A stretch of 64,000 bases of DNA from Ahrensia sp. (GCA_002706335.1 PAKZ01000041.1:215446-279445); one strand, 5' to 3'; shown: positions 25,286 to 34,284, numbered from the stretch's first letter. Notes: generated from the sequence alone by a model not told the origin. Numbers and translations: made by a program.

Positions 25286-26592
25286 CCCGCATCTACCTCA
25301 ACCAACACCTCGATGCGGCGGTTCGCCGGAGAGAACGGATCTTCGGTGTCGACTAGCTTCCGGTCCGCAAACCCGGAAATCTCGCGCACGCGCGTTTCGT
25401 CCAGGCCACCCCGCAACAGCATGTAATAGGCAGACTGCGCGCGCGAAGCCGAAAGGCGCCAATTGTCATAATCCTTCGAGCGGAAGGGACGCGCATCGGT
25501 GTGACCGTGAATGCGAATACCGCCATTCTGCTCCGCCAGCACGCCGCCGATCTTCTCAAGCGCGAGGACAAGATCCTGCGACGGCACCGCGGATCCGAGT
25601 TCGAACATGGAAATATCGAGCGCATCCGTCAGCGAGATCAGGATCTCACCGCCCGAGACCTCGACGGAAACATCACTGGCGATTTCCGCGTTGTCACCGA
25701 AAACCTCTGCCAGCTTCTCCGAGATCCTGCCGCGAAGCTCGTCCGCCGCCTTTTCCAGTGCGGCGGCCTTTTTTTCCTCTTCCGTCGCGGCTTCGGCCAT
25801 TTCCGGGGTTTCACCGATGGCGGCCGTTTCCGTCACCTCGCCTTCGCCGGCTCCGCCGGCGGACTCGGCGTTCATGTCGCCGCCCACTTCGCCGACTTCC
25901 TTACCGCCCATGCGGATCGCAAGATTGTCCGTGGCCGGAACGCCCTCCTCGACGGTTTCGGCGACGATGACCTCGGGCGCGGTCCCCTCTGCATCGACAC
26001 CTTCGGCATCGTTGACGCCGTCGGTTTCGTATTGGCCCGACAGCTGCCCGTTGTCGTTGGATTGGCGGACTTCCTCGTTCCAGAAATTCGGCGAGAACGG
26101 ATCCATGAAAGCCTCACCGCCCTGGGCGTCATTGATCGCGTCATTGCCGTTGCGACCGCCCTCTTCCTCGGTGGCCTGGACTTCGCCCGGCGCCTTGTGG
26201 TCGGCGATCTGGTCGAGCACAGTGAAGGGATCGGCGAAGAACTGCGCCTCGGCTACCTTCTGCTCTTCATTGGCGGCTTCGGTGTCGTTGTTCTGTTCGG
26301 GGAATTGCTCGTTCGGGGCCTGGACCTCGATCTCCTGAACACCTTCGGCGTCGTGAAGTCCTTTCACGCTGCGGTTGCGATCGACGAGTTTCACCGGATT
26401 GAAGTAACTGGCCACCGCCTTTTTGGTTTCCTCGTTGGCGGCGTTGATCAGCCATAGAACGAGGAAAAGCGCCATCATGGCGGTCATGAAATCGGCAAAG
26501 GCGATCTTCCAGGCGCCGCCATGATGGCCATGCTCGCCCTCACCGCCGCGCTTGATGATGATGATTTCCTGGTGTTTTTGCTCGTCGCTCAC
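25282..26592 (-). CDS. motB: flagellar stator protein MotB
   Basis: 436 residues. A His/Glu/Gly-rich N-terminus, one TM helix (about 33-50) with the proton-carrying Asp34 in AFADFMTAMMALFLVLWL, a long acidic periplasmic linker (about 75-280) and a C-terminal OmpA-like peptidoglycan-binding domain with GHTDARPF and NWRLSASRAQSAYYML. The linker is longer than in enteric MotB, as is usual when MotC is present. motA is 16 kb away on the other strand (42675). Overlaps motC and the fliH-like gene by 4 bases. Confidence 0.96.
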   Translation of the reverse strand: MSDEQKHQEIIIIKRGGEGEHGHHGGAWKIAFADFMTAMMALFLVLWLINAANEETKKAVASYFNPVKLVDRNRSVKGLHDAEGVQEIEVQAPNEQFPEQNNDTEAANEEQKVAEAQFFADPFTVLDQIADHKAPGEVQATEEEGGRNGNDAINDAQGGEAFMDPFSPNFWNEEVRQSNDNGQLSGQYETDGVNDAEGVDAEGTAPEVIVAETVEEGVPATDNLAIRMGGKEVGEVGGDMNAESAGGAGEGEVTETAAIGETPEMAEAATEEEKKAAALEKAADELRGRISEKLAEVFGDNAEIASDVSVEVSGGEILISLTDALDISMFELGSAVPSQDLVLALEKIGGVLAEQNGGIRIHGHTDARPFRSKDYDNWRLSASRAQSAYYMLLRGGLDETRVREISGFADRKLVDTEDPFSPANRRIEVLVEVDAG

Positions 26593-27440
26593 GCGGCTGC
26601 CTCCTCGATGAGCCGATCGAGTTCAGACAAACGGGTGGCAATCACGGTCCGATCGATGCGGGCGACGAGATCGACACCGTCACCAGCGACTGCCCTGACT
26701 TGCGAGGCGTCCCCCGACCAGATGTCAAGAAACGCCGATACGAGATGCTCCGGACCACGCAGTTCGAAGGTCAGGACGGACGAGTCGTCCAGCAATTCAA
26801 TGATCTTCTGCTGCATTGCCGCGATAGTCTGATGGAACAACCCGGCACGAATTCTCCCCGCCATCAGCGGCGCAAGGTCCGATGCGATCGCCTCGGCCAC
26901 TTCCTGCTTCATCCTGGGAAGCGCCGTATCGAGAAGCGCGTCCATGGCCTCGCGATGCTCTTGCTGCAGGCGCTCGATTTCTTCCTTGTGGGCGGTTTCC
27001 AGCGCTTCCTGCGCCGCTATGGCGTCTGCGGCCGCAATGTCGATATCGTCGAGACCTGGCTCCGACGGTATCGGCTCTTCCAATTCGCCGACAGGCGATC
27101 CCGGAAAATCGAGGTCCGGCATCGGTGCTTCCAGTTCACCGAGGACATCCGCCAGTTCATCCTGAAGGCCGGGAAGCCCGGAATCGCCCGATGTCAGATC
27201 GGCGAGATCATCCAGGTCGCCGGCTTCGGCTTCACCTGCTTCCGCGAACGGATCGGGGGAATCTTCCGTTGGCGTAGCATCGCCCAGCCCGATGAACCCG
27301 ACCGACATGCCAAGGGTGGAGAATTCCTCCTTCGATAGCGCCGCACCGACAAGCGGTTCGAAACCCGATGGATGCCGACGCGGCGCGGACTGGCCTTCGG
27401 AGAAATCCGGGAGCAGGTTGAGGAGACTGGAGCTCGCCAC
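26589..27440 (-). CDS. fliH: FliH-like export ATPase regulator
   Basis: 283 residues. An acidic, Pro/Gly-rich N-terminal half (about 50-145) precedes a coiled coil (ETAHKEEIERLQQEHREAMD) and a C-terminal domain (about 185-283) resembling the FliH/V-ATPase-E region that binds FliI. It starts one base before the fliF stop region and ends overlapping motB, between two flagellar genes. In enterics fliH lies beside fliI; here fliI is elsewhere. Sequence similarity to classic FliH is faint, so the name depends on the coiled coil plus context. Confidence 0.65.
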   Translation of the reverse strand: MASSSLLNLLPDFSEGQSAPRRHPSGFEPLVGAALSKEEFSTLGMSVGFIGLGDATPTEDSPDPFAEAGEAEAGDLDDLADLTSGDSGLPGLQDELADVLGELEAPMPDLDFPGSPVGELEEPIPSEPGLDDIDIAAADAIAAQEALETAHKEEIERLQQEHREAMDALLDTALPRMKQEVAEAIASDLAPLMAGRIRAGLFHQTIAAMQQKIIELLDDSSVLTFELRGPEHLVSAFLDIWSGDASQVRAVAGDGVDLVARIDRTVIATRLSELDRLIEEAAA

Positions 27441-27441
27441 G

Positions 27442-29118
27442 TCAAGCGGCCTCCTGTCTCACCCAGCGCCGCAGTATCGATGCTGCACGTTCCTCGTCCA
27501 GATCCACGATCATCGTCAGACGCTCCTCGGGCGAGGGCCTCATCTTGGCGAGCAATTCGCTCTGGTCGGCGGACGACGAGGACGAAGGAAGCGGCGGCAG
27601 TTCCGGAAGTCCGTCGAAGCCCCCTATGTCGTCATCGTCGCCGACGCCGAAGGGTGAATCGAGGGAGGAGTCGGACAGGGCCGGCAAGTCGCCGCTCTGA
27701 TTCGCCAGTTGGCCAGCAGAAGGCGAATTGCCCTGCAGCACCTGGATCAGCGGGCGCAGGCCGAGGAAGATAACCAGCAGTGTGGCCGCGACGAAGGCGA
27801 GCGCATTGATAAATGTGCCCAGATGTTCGCGCAGCATGTCCAGCGCGCCGGCTTCCTGAAGCGGTATGCCGTCGATGCCTTCCATGAATTCGACGGCGTT
27901 CACCTGGACCAGGTCGCCGCGCTCGTCGGAGATGCCGGCGGCAGCCACGGCAAGCTGGCGGATCTCCGCGAGCCGGGCATCGACCTGGGCGTCGGTCGCG
28001 CCCTCGCCCAATGCTTCGAGAATCCGGCTCCGGTTGACCACGATGGCGATCGAAAGCCGATTGACCGCATAGCCGTTGCTGACCGTGGCGATCCGCTTGG
28101 AATTCAGTTCGTAGTTCGTCGTTTCCTCACGGCGCTCGCTGCGCTCTGAGGATTGCGGCGAGGCGCCGCCCGCCTGTTCGGTGTCGGGGAGGTTCTGATC
28201 GATCGATACCGGATCGCCGCCCGTCTTCTCGGAGGAGGCGTCCTCACTGCGAACCACCTGGACCGAGCGTTCGACGCGCGAATCAGGGTCGAAGATCGTC
28301 TCCTCGACCTGCCGCTGATCCGTGTTGATATCGGCCTGAACGCTGACGCGGAAATTCATGTCGCCGAGATAGGGGGCGAGGGCCTTGTAGACGCTGTCGG
28401 AGACCTCGTTCTCGACCGTCTCCTTGATGCCGAGCGTGCTGGTAGCGGGGTTGTTGAGCGGATCCTCACCGGCGGCCAGAAGCCTGCCGGTCGCGTCCAG
28501 AACAGTGACGTTTTCGGTCTGCAGACCGGGCACGGCCGCCGAGACGAGATGGCGGATCGCCATGGCGCTCGATTCGGCCGTCGAGCCCTCGTAGCGGACA
28601 ACGACAGAGGCGGTGGGGGTCTGTTCGGCAAAACGGAAATTACCGCGGTCCGCCAGGACGATATGGACGCGCGCGCCCTTGACGCCGCGAATGGCCTGGA
28701 TCGAGCGGGCAATCTCGCCTTCCAGCGCACGCACGCGGGTGACTTCCTGCATGAAGGCGGTGAGGCCGAGAGATCCGAGATTGTCGAACAATTCATAGCC
28801 GGTGGCGGAGCTGTTCGGCAGGCCCTTCTCGGCGAGGATCATGCGGGCACGGCTGGTCTTTCCGGCCGGGACGAGGATCGACGTGCCGTCTTCGTTCACG
28901 TCATAGGCAATTCCCGCATCGGCGAGCGCCATGCCCATGCGTGTTATGTCGTCGCGCTCGAGCCCGACATAGATGGGCTCGAAAGCGGGACGGTTGAGAA
29001 GATAGGCTGCGGCTCCGACGCCAACCATGACGACCAACCCGATCGCAGCGAGCATGGCAAGCTTGCGAGCGCCGAGCGCTTTCAGGTTGTTGACGATTTG
29101 CTGTAACTGCTCCGGCAC
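27442..29118 (-). CDS. fliF: flagellar MS-ring protein FliF
   Basis: 558 residues. N-terminal TM helix (about 18-38), two ring-building YscJ-like domains with DGTSILVPAGKTSRARMILA and the VRALEGEIARSIQAIRGVKG segment, the beta-collar region (about 240-380), a second TM (about 435-455) and the C-terminal FliG-binding tail ending ERAASILRRWVRQEA. It nucleates basal-body assembly. The fliF leader (29119-29220) probably holds the promoter for fliF-fliH-motB-motC-fliK. In S. meliloti fliF sits beside cheT; here it is next to the flagellins. Confidence 0.96.
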   Translation of the reverse strand: MPEQLQQIVNNLKALGARKLAMLAAIGLVVMVGVGAAAYLLNRPAFEPIYVGLERDDITRMGMALADAGIAYDVNEDGTSILVPAGKTSRARMILAEKGLPNSSATGYELFDNLGSLGLTAFMQEVTRVRALEGEIARSIQAIRGVKGARVHIVLADRGNFRFAEQTPTASVVVRYEGSTAESSAMAIRHLVSAAVPGLQTENVTVLDATGRLLAAGEDPLNNPATSTLGIKETVENEVSDSVYKALAPYLGDMNFRVSVQADINTDQRQVEETIFDPDSRVERSVQVVRSEDASSEKTGGDPVSIDQNLPDTEQAGGASPQSSERSERREETTNYELNSKRIATVSNGYAVNRLSIAIVVNRSRILEALGEGATDAQVDARLAEIRQLAVAAAGISDERGDLVQVNAVEFMEGIDGIPLQEAGALDMLREHLGTFINALAFVAATLLVIFLGLRPLIQVLQGNSPSAGQLANQSGDLPALSDSSLDSPFGVGDDDDIGGFDGLPELPPLPSSSSSADQSELLAKMRPSPEERLTMIVDLDEERAASILRRWVRQEAA

Positions 29119-29220
29119 TGCGGTTACTCCATTTCCCCATCAAGGAAATAGACTGTGAAGCTTGTGTGAGAGTGTCTTGACCTCTCCGCGACCGGGGTGT
29201 GGAGGCCTTTAGCGGAAAAG

Positions 29221-29253
29221 AAAACGGGCGCCCGCAAGGGACGCCCGTTTTTC
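29221..29253. terminator. bidirectional rho-independent terminator
   Basis: A ten-base-pair stem AAAACGGGCG / CGCCCGTTTT around an 11-base loop, flanked by A-runs on one side and T-runs on the other, so it can work in both directions. It lies 40 bases past the stop of the first flagellin gene and separates it from fliF. Confidence 0.85.
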
Positions 29254-29294
29254 CGAAATTCGGCTTGCTGTTCGGCCTGGATTCAGCGCCGATC

Positions 29295-30215
29295 CTACTG
29301 GAACAGAGACAAAATCGTCTGCGCGTTCGAGTTGGCGATCGAGAGAGACTGAATGCCCAGCTGCTGCTGTGTCTGCAGCGCCTGCAGCTTGGTCGATTCC
29401 TCCTCCATGTTTGCGTCGACCAGCTGGCCGACGCCTCGATCAATGGCGTCCATGAGGTTATCCACGAAGCTCGTCTGCATATCGATACGCGACTTGGTGG
29501 CGCCGAGATTGGACGCGACGGTCGTCATTTGCTGGAACGCGCTATCGACCGCCGAGATCATGTCGTCGATATCGGCGTCGTCAACGCCGACGGTCGTGAT
29601 ATCGAGATCGGAAACCGAGACGGTGACGGAACCGGCGCCGGTTGTCGTGAAGGTGCTGTCGAGAATGCCGGACTGGTCATTGGCGTCGTACAGTTCAAGC
29701 GTCGTGATATCGATGGCGATGGTTGAAACCGCGACCGAACCGTCGCTGGCGCGCGAGAACGAGGACACGACATTCTTCGTGGCTGTGTAATCGGCGGCGG
29801 ACGAATCGACAGCCAGCCAGTTTTCGCCCGAGAATGACGCCGATTCGGCGATGCTCGAGAGCTGATTCTGCAGTTCTATGATTTCGGACTGGATCTTGGT
29901 GCGATCGACGCCCGGCTCACGGGCGGCTACGAGTTTCGACTTGATTTCGTCGATGACCTCGATGGCGCTGTTCAAAGCGGTATAGGCCACGTCGACCTTG
30001 GCCGCGCCGAGACCCAGCGCGTCCTGAACGGTGGACAACGCCTTGTTGTCGGAGCGCATCGTGGTCGCGATCGACCAATAGGCCGCATTATCGCTCGCCT
30101 CGGCCACCTGGTAGCCGGTCGAAATGCGCGACTGGGTTTCCTCGATCTTGGAGTTGGTCTGCTGAAGCGTCTTGAGCGCGGTCATCGCCGCGGCGTTCGT
30201 CATGATACTGGACAT
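29295..30215 (-). CDS. fla: flagellin (copy 1)
   Basis: 306 residues with conserved flagellin ends: N-terminal MSSIMTNAAAMTALKTLQQT plus SRISTGYQVAEASDNAAYWS, and C-terminal LQALQTQQQLGIQSLSIANS ending in Phe-Gln. The centre (about 130-225) is the small, variable outer domain. No signal peptide, as flagellins leave through the flagellar export channel. Three paralogues of equal length stand in tandem; this one has a different upstream sequence from copies 2 and 3. Rhizobia build complex filaments from several flagellins; which subunit is major cannot be told. It is followed by the terminator at 29221-29253. Confidence 0.97.
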   Translation of the reverse strand: MSSIMTNAAAMTALKTLQQTNSKIEETQSRISTGYQVAEASDNAAYWSIATTMRSDNKALSTVQDALGLGAAKVDVAYTALNSAIEVIDEIKSKLVAAREPGVDRTKIQSEIIELQNQLSSIAESASFSGENWLAVDSSAADYTATKNVVSSFSRASDGSVAVSTIAIDITTLELYDANDQSGILDSTFTTTGAGSVTVSVSDLDITTVGVDDADIDDMISAVDSAFQQMTTVASNLGATKSRIDMQTSFVDNLMDAIDRGVGQLVDANMEEESTKLQALQTQQQLGIQSLSIANSNAQTILSLFQ

Positions 30216-30430
30216 ATGATCCTTTCCCTGTCTGGAAGGAAATCTGCCAGTCAGCCGCGGACTGAATGACTTCCAAATTCTTCCCGACCGTTGCGCCGCC
30301 GCTCACGAGCCATGCGTCCGGGCTTATCCTTCGCGATAAACACCTGGCCGTGACCATAAACGGGGGATGATCCGACAGGGCGGTCTACCGCTTCCGGCCA
30401 GAGTACCGTTGTTAACTTGCGCCGAACTAG

Positions 30431-30461
30431 AAAAGAAAAAGGGGCCGCTGAACGCGGCCCC
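30431..30461 (-). terminator. rho-independent terminator after flagellin copy 2
   Basis: Read on the minus strand: perfect 8-bp stem GGGGCCGC / GCGGCCCC with a 5-base loop followed by TTTTTCTTTT. It starts 27 bases past the stop of flagellin copy 2 and would stop its transcript before copy 1. Confidence 0.9.
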
Positions 30462-30487
30462 CTCTCATTGGACTATTCGCTGTTCGC

Positions 30488-31408
30488 TTACTGGAAGAGC
30501 GAGAGGATGTTCTGAGCAGAGGTGTTCGCTATGGAGAGCGCCTGGATGCCCAACTGCTGCTGTGTCTGCAGCGCCTGGAGTCTTGTCGACTCCTCCTCCA
30601 TATCGGCGTCGACCAGCTGACCGACCCCTCGTTCGATAGCGTCCATCAGAGTGTCGACGAATTCAGACTGCGTATCGATGCGCTTCGATGTCGCGCCGAG
30701 GGCGGACGCCGCGTCCGTCATCAGGCCGAAGGCCGCGTCGACCGCCGACAGCATATCGTCGAGGTCGGTATCGTCGACATTGGTCGCGGTGATGTCGAGG
30801 TCAGAGACCGAGACGGTGACCGCGCCTGCGCCGCCTGTCGTGAAGGTGCTGTCGAGAATACCCGACTGGTCGTTGGCGTCGAACAGCTCGGTCGTGGTGA
30901 TGTCAATCGAGAGCGTCTCGACCGAAACCGATCCGTCAGATGCGCGGGTAAAGGAAGCGACGACGTTTTTCGTGGCCGTATAGGCGGCATCGCTGGAGTC
31001 CACCGACAGCCAGTTCTCGCCACTGAAGGAGGCTGAGGTCGCGATGCTGCTCAGCTGGTTCTGGAGTTCGGAAATTTCCGACTGGATCTTGGAGCGGTCG
31101 ATGCCCGGCTCCTTGGCGGCGACGATTTTCGCCTTGATCTCGTCGACAACGTCGATCGCGCTGTTGAGCGCGGTATAGGCGACATCGACCTTGGAGGCGC
31201 CGAGACCGAGAGCGTCCTGAACAGTGCCAAGCGCCTTGTTGTCGGATTTCATCGTGGTCGCGATCGACCAGTAGGCGGCATTGTCGGATGCCTGGGCGAC
31301 CTGATAGCCGGTCGAGATCCGCTCCTGGGTCTTGTAAATCGCTTTGTTCGTAGCCTGGAGCGCCTTCAGTGCGGTCATGGCGGCGGAATTGGTCATGATA
31401 CTGGACAT
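30488..31408 (-). CDS. fla: flagellin (copy 2)
   Basis: 306-residue flagellin, same architecture as the neighbours: N-terminal MSSIMTNSAAMTALKALQAT, C-terminal LQALQTQQQLGIQALSIANT ending Phe-Gln, with differences concentrated in the 150-225 surface region and in the first helix (KAIYKTQERISTG). It is monocistronic: its own conserved upstream element (31444-31486) and its own terminator (30431-30461). Likely regulated by Rem at transcription and FlbT/FlaF afterwards, by analogy with S. meliloti and Caulobacter. Confidence 0.97.
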   Translation of the reverse strand: MSSIMTNSAAMTALKALQATNKAIYKTQERISTGYQVAQASDNAAYWSIATTMKSDNKALGTVQDALGLGASKVDVAYTALNSAIDVVDEIKAKIVAAKEPGIDRSKIQSEISELQNQLSSIATSASFSGENWLSVDSSDAAYTATKNVVASFTRASDGSVSVETLSIDITTTELFDANDQSGILDSTFTTGGAGAVTVSVSDLDITATNVDDTDLDDMLSAVDAAFGLMTDAASALGATSKRIDTQSEFVDTLMDAIERGVGQLVDADMEEESTRLQALQTQQQLGIQALSIANTSAQNILSLFQ

Positions 31409-31443
31409 TGTGGTCCCTCTCGGAATTCAAAAAAGAAACGGTT

Positions 31444-31486
31444 ATTCCGGGTCAGCCGGTACAGTGGTGGAGCGTCATGCCCTATC
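31444..31486 (-). promoter_or_regulatory. conserved upstream element of flagellin copy 2
   Basis: A roughly 43-base block beginning ATTCCGG and ending ATGCCCTATC that closely matches a block at 32804-32847 in front of flagellin copy 3. Both end about 35 bases before the ATG. Sequence between flagellin genes is otherwise not similar, so the block has been kept as a promoter or operator, or as the 5' leader bound by FlbT. I could not see a canonical sigma-28 promoter in it. Confidence 0.55.
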
Positions 31487-31794
31487 GAATGATATCCACT
31501 GTGCTTGGCCTGCATCTGGGCCAGAAGGGATGCACACGCCGCTTCTTGTCAGGCACAATCAGATCGCACATCGCCAAGCCCGCAAAGCGGGTCGGTTTCC
31601 GGATACGAGCTAGATTGATTGCCAGACCGCGAAACGGGTCACTCGGCTATACACAAACGCACTACTGAGGTTCGGAGCGGACGCACCGCCGCGCGATACA
31701 GGCGCGGACTGTCCTGGAACCCCCACCACGACGAACAGACACAGACGTCAGCGGCACACGGTGAAAGAATTAATGAAAATGCTTAACAAAATGC

Positions 31795-31822
31795 AAAAGC
31801 GGGCCGCTATGACGCGGCCCGC
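31795..31822 (-). terminator. rho-independent terminator after flagellin copy 3
   Basis: Minus-strand reading gives a perfect 9-bp stem GCGGGCCGC / GCGGCCCGC with a 6-base loop followed by TTTT. It lies 27 bases past the stop of flagellin copy 3, the same distance as the terminator of copy 2. Confidence 0.9.
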
Positions 31823-31848
31823 CTCTAAAAATCTTCTCTTTGTCGCGT

Positions 31849-32769
31849 TTAGCGGAAGAGCGAAAGGATCGACTGAGCGCTGGAGTTGGCGATCGACAGC
31901 GACTGGATGCCCAGCTGCTGCTGTGTCTGCAGGGCCTGCAGCCTGGTCGATTCTTCTTCCATGTTCGCGTCGATCAGCTGGCCGACACCGCGGTCGACCG
32001 CGTCCATCAGGTTATTGACGAACTCGCTCTGCATATCGATGCGCTTCGAAGACGAACCCAGAGTGGATGCGGCGTCGGTCATGCTCGAGAACGCAGAGTC
32101 CACAGCAGCGATCATCTCGTCGAGGTCGGTGTCGTCGATATTGGCTGCCGTGATGTCGAGATCGGACACGGAAACGGTGACTGCGCCGCCGCCGGTCGTG
32201 GTGAACGTGCTGTCGAGAATACCCGACTGGTCATTGGCGTCGAAAAGTTCGGTCGTGGTGATGTCGACATCGATCGTGCTGACCGAAACCGTACCATCGG
32301 AAGCGCGGCTGAAGGAGGCGACGACCGACTTCGTGGCCGAGTAGGTCGCAGCGGACGAATCCACCGAGAGCCAGTTCTCGCCGTTGAAGGAAGCGGATTC
32401 GGCGATGCTCGTCAGCTGGTTCTGCAGTTCGCCGATTTCCGACTGGATCTTCGCCTTGTCAGCGGACGGCTCTTTCGCCGCAACGAGCTTGGACTTGATT
32501 TCGTCGACGACATCGAGAGCAGACGCCATGCCGGTATAGGCAACGTCGACTTTGGAAGCGCCGAGGCCGAGGGCGTCCTGCACGGTGCCGAGCGCCTTGT
32601 TGTCGGATTTCATCGTGGTCGCGATGGACCAGTAAGCGGCATTGTCGCTGGCGTCGTTAACGCGGAGACCGGTCGAGATGCGGCCCTGAGTGGTTTCAAT
32701 CTGCTTGTTGATGGCGGTGAGCGACTTGAGCGCCGTCATCGCAGAAGTGTTTGTCAAGATACTGGACAT
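31849..32769 (-). CDS. fla: flagellin (copy 3)
   Basis: 306-residue flagellin. N-terminal MSSILTNTSAMTALKSLTAI and GRISTGLRVNDASDNAAYWS, C-terminal LQALQTQQQLGIQSLSIANS ending Phe-Arg, not Phe-Gln as in the other two. The GLRVNDASDNA stretch is closest to the general flagellin consensus. Preceded by AAGGGG at good ribosome-binding distance and by the conserved upstream element at 32804-32847. First of the three in transcription direction, directly downstream of the fliP operon end. Confidence 0.97.
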   Translation of the reverse strand: MSSILTNTSAMTALKSLTAINKQIETTQGRISTGLRVNDASDNAAYWSIATTMKSDNKALGTVQDALGLGASKVDVAYTGMASALDVVDEIKSKLVAAKEPSADKAKIQSEIGELQNQLTSIAESASFNGENWLSVDSSAATYSATKSVVASFSRASDGTVSVSTIDVDITTTELFDANDQSGILDSTFTTTGGGAVTVSVSDLDITAANIDDTDLDEMIAAVDSAFSSMTDAASTLGSSSKRIDMQSEFVNNLMDAVDRGVGQLIDANMEEESTRLQALQTQQQLGIQSLSIANSSAQSILSLFR

Positions 32770-32803
32770 ACTGTCCCCTTCCCAAAACTAACAAAGGAGG
32801 GAC

Positions 32804-32847
32804 ATTCCGGATCAACCGGTACAGCGGCCGGGCATCATGCCCCTATC
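32804..32847 (-). promoter_or_regulatory. conserved upstream element of flagellin copy 3 with palindrome
   Basis: Counterpart of the block at 31444-31486. It contains a perfect 6+1+6 palindrome GGGCAT-C-ATGCCC at 32830-32842, which is degenerate (GCGT-C-ATGC core) in the copy 2 version. Likely the binding site of a dimeric activator such as Rem, or a promoter; inferred from conservation and position only. Confidence 0.55.
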
Positions 32848-32893
32848 AACTCCGATAGCCTCTGTGAGTGGTCGCAAGATGCCCGGGAAACCT

Positions 32894-32916
32894 TAAAAAA
32901 GCCTTGAATCGGCTTT
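32894..32916 (-). terminator. terminator of the flgF-fliP operon
   Basis: On the minus strand: stem AAAGCC / GGCTTT with a 7-base loop followed by TTTTAAGG, about 75 bases past the fliP stop. The stem is short but the T-run is good. It would separate the long basal-body operon from flagellin copy 3. Confidence 0.6.
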
Positions 32917-32989
32917 CCTTCCCGTTTCAAAGGGTTAGCATCAAATCTTATAGTTAACGACTGGTGAGGATTCGGGCCGAGACAGTGGC

Positions 32990-33730
32990 CTAGACGACTG
33001 ACCGCACCATCGACCCGACCAAGACGTTCCAGCCGTCAATCATGACGAAGAACAGGATCTTGAAGGGGAGCGATACCACCGAAGGCGGAAGCATCATCAT
33101 GCCCATTGCCATGACGATCGTCGCTACAACGAGGTCGATAACCAGAAACGGCAATACGACCAGGAAGCCGATCTCGAATCCGCGCCGGATCTCAGAGATC
33201 ATGAAGGCGGGAATGACCACACGCAGGTCAATCGTCTCGTCCAACGCGACTTCCTGCCCGCGTTCACGGGCCAGCTGCGCGAAAAGCTGCAGATCCTGAT
33301 CGCGCACATTGTTCAGCATGAATTCGCGGAACGGTTCGGTGATCAGGGGAAACGCCTCTTCCTCGCTGATCTGTTCGCTGACCAAAGGCTGCAGGCCTTC
33401 ATTCCATGCGCGATCGAAAACCGGGGTCATGACATAAAAGGTCATGAACAGGGCGAGGCTGACGAGGATGATGTTGGCCGGCGTCGTCTGCAGGCCAATG
33501 CCGGCGCGCAGAATGGAAAAGACGATCACGAAACGGGTGAAGCTCGTCAGCATGATCAGCAGGCCGGGCGCCACGGCGAGAACAGTCAGCAGACCGAAAA
33601 GCTGGACGATCAGACCGCTGGTCTGGCCGCTCAAGCCTTCCGGCAGGCTGAAACCCGGCTGGACCTGCGCAAGCGCCGGAGCCGCGACAAGCACCAGCAG
33701 GAAAGCGATGAGGACGGCGACGCGCCTCAT
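32990..33730 (-). CDS. fliP: flagellar export gate protein FliP
   Basis: 246 residues from the ATG at 33730, chosen because it overlaps the fliL stop by 4 bases and gives a normal signal-like N-terminus (VAVLIAFLLVLVAAPALAQ). Contains the FliP-family LTSFTRFVIVFSILRAGIGL and AFMISEIRRGFEIGFLVVLP segments and four TM helices. FliP5FliQ4FliR1 forms the export gate core. fliO was not found. Last gene of the basal-body operon. Confidence 0.96.
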   Translation of the reverse strand: MRRVAVLIAFLLVLVAAPALAQVQPGFSLPEGLSGQTSGLIVQLFGLLTVLAVAPGLLIMLTSFTRFVIVFSILRAGIGLQTTPANIILVSLALFMTFYVMTPVFDRAWNEGLQPLVSEQISEEEAFPLITEPFREFMLNNVRDQDLQLFAQLARERGQEVALDETIDLRVVIPAFMISEIRRGFEIGFLVVLPFLVIDLVVATIVMAMGMMMLPPSVVSLPFKILFFVMIDGWNVLVGSMVRSVV

Positions 33731-34284
33731 TCGAGAATCATCGAGCGGACAAGCACCCGCTTGACGCGTCCCTCTGTGCGAATGGCTGCTCGCTCTTCCA
33801 GATCCTCCATCAGATGCTGATATCCACTTCCGCCGCGAAGATTGTAGAGCTTCATTGTGTGGACATAGGCGATGATGTCCTGATGAACCTCCTGTGCCAG
33901 CATGGTGTCGGCATCCCCCTCGAAAACGAGAGACAGCTCCATGCGTATCCATGCATCGGTGGGATCTACCAGATTGGTGGTGATGGACGGCAGGTCGACA
34001 ATCGACAGTTTCTGCGTGGCGCCGCCATGCCCTTCGGATTCGGCCACATGGTCGCTTTCAGCGCCATGGCCCGATGCGGCCGGCGCATGCGCAGCTTCCT
34101 TGGCCGGGGCCTTGTCAGCGGCCGGTTCCGCGGCCGACGTCATGCTGGCGGGCTTGAGCATGGTCGCGCTGACGCCGAAGCCGGCACCGCCCGCAATAAG
34201 CGTAATGATCGCATAGGCCACCAGAAGCATGACCATCGAAGGGCCCTTTTTGCCCTCCTCCTGATGTTCAATGGTGGACGCCAT
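33727..34284 (-). CDS. fliL: basal-body-associated protein FliL
   Basis: 185 residues: cytoplasmic basic N-terminus, one TM helix (about 18-40), an Ala/His-rich linker (55-85) and the FliL periplasmic domain (about 95-185; PSITTNLVDPTDAWIRMELS, EVHQDIIAYVHTMKLYNLRG). FliL surrounds stator units and supports torque. 20 bases after flgH and overlapping fliP. Typical rhizobial length. Confidence 0.92.
   Translation of the reverse strand: MASTIEHQEEGKKGPSMVMLLVAYAIITLIAGGAGFGVSATMLKPASMTSAAEPAADKAPAKEAAHAPAASGHGAESDHVAESEGHGGATQKLSIVDLPSITTNLVDPTDAWIRMELSLVFEGDADTMLAQEVHQDIIAYVHTMKLYNLRGGSGYQHLMEDLEERAAIRTEGRVKRVLVRSMILE

Larger units (their letters stand above)
31409..31848. promoter_or_regulatory. 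spacer upstream of flagellin copy 2
   Basis: 440 bases without a credible gene. From right to left it holds the terminator of flagellin copy 3 (31795-31822), an AT-rich strip (about 31760-31800), a GC-rich strip with imperfect inverted repeats around 31680-31720, and the conserved flagellin upstream element (31444-31486). Short ORFs here lack any recognisable content. Confidence 0.6.

Noticed and set aside
28153..29106. A 317-codon plus-strand frame opposite fliF
   Set aside because: Antisense shadow of fliF; no domain and no start signal.
29295..32769. The flagellin triplication as a possible phase-variation cassette
   Set aside because: No invertible repeats, recombinase gene or silent promoterless copy seen; each copy has its own leader and two have clear terminators, consistent with ordinary multi-flagellin filaments.
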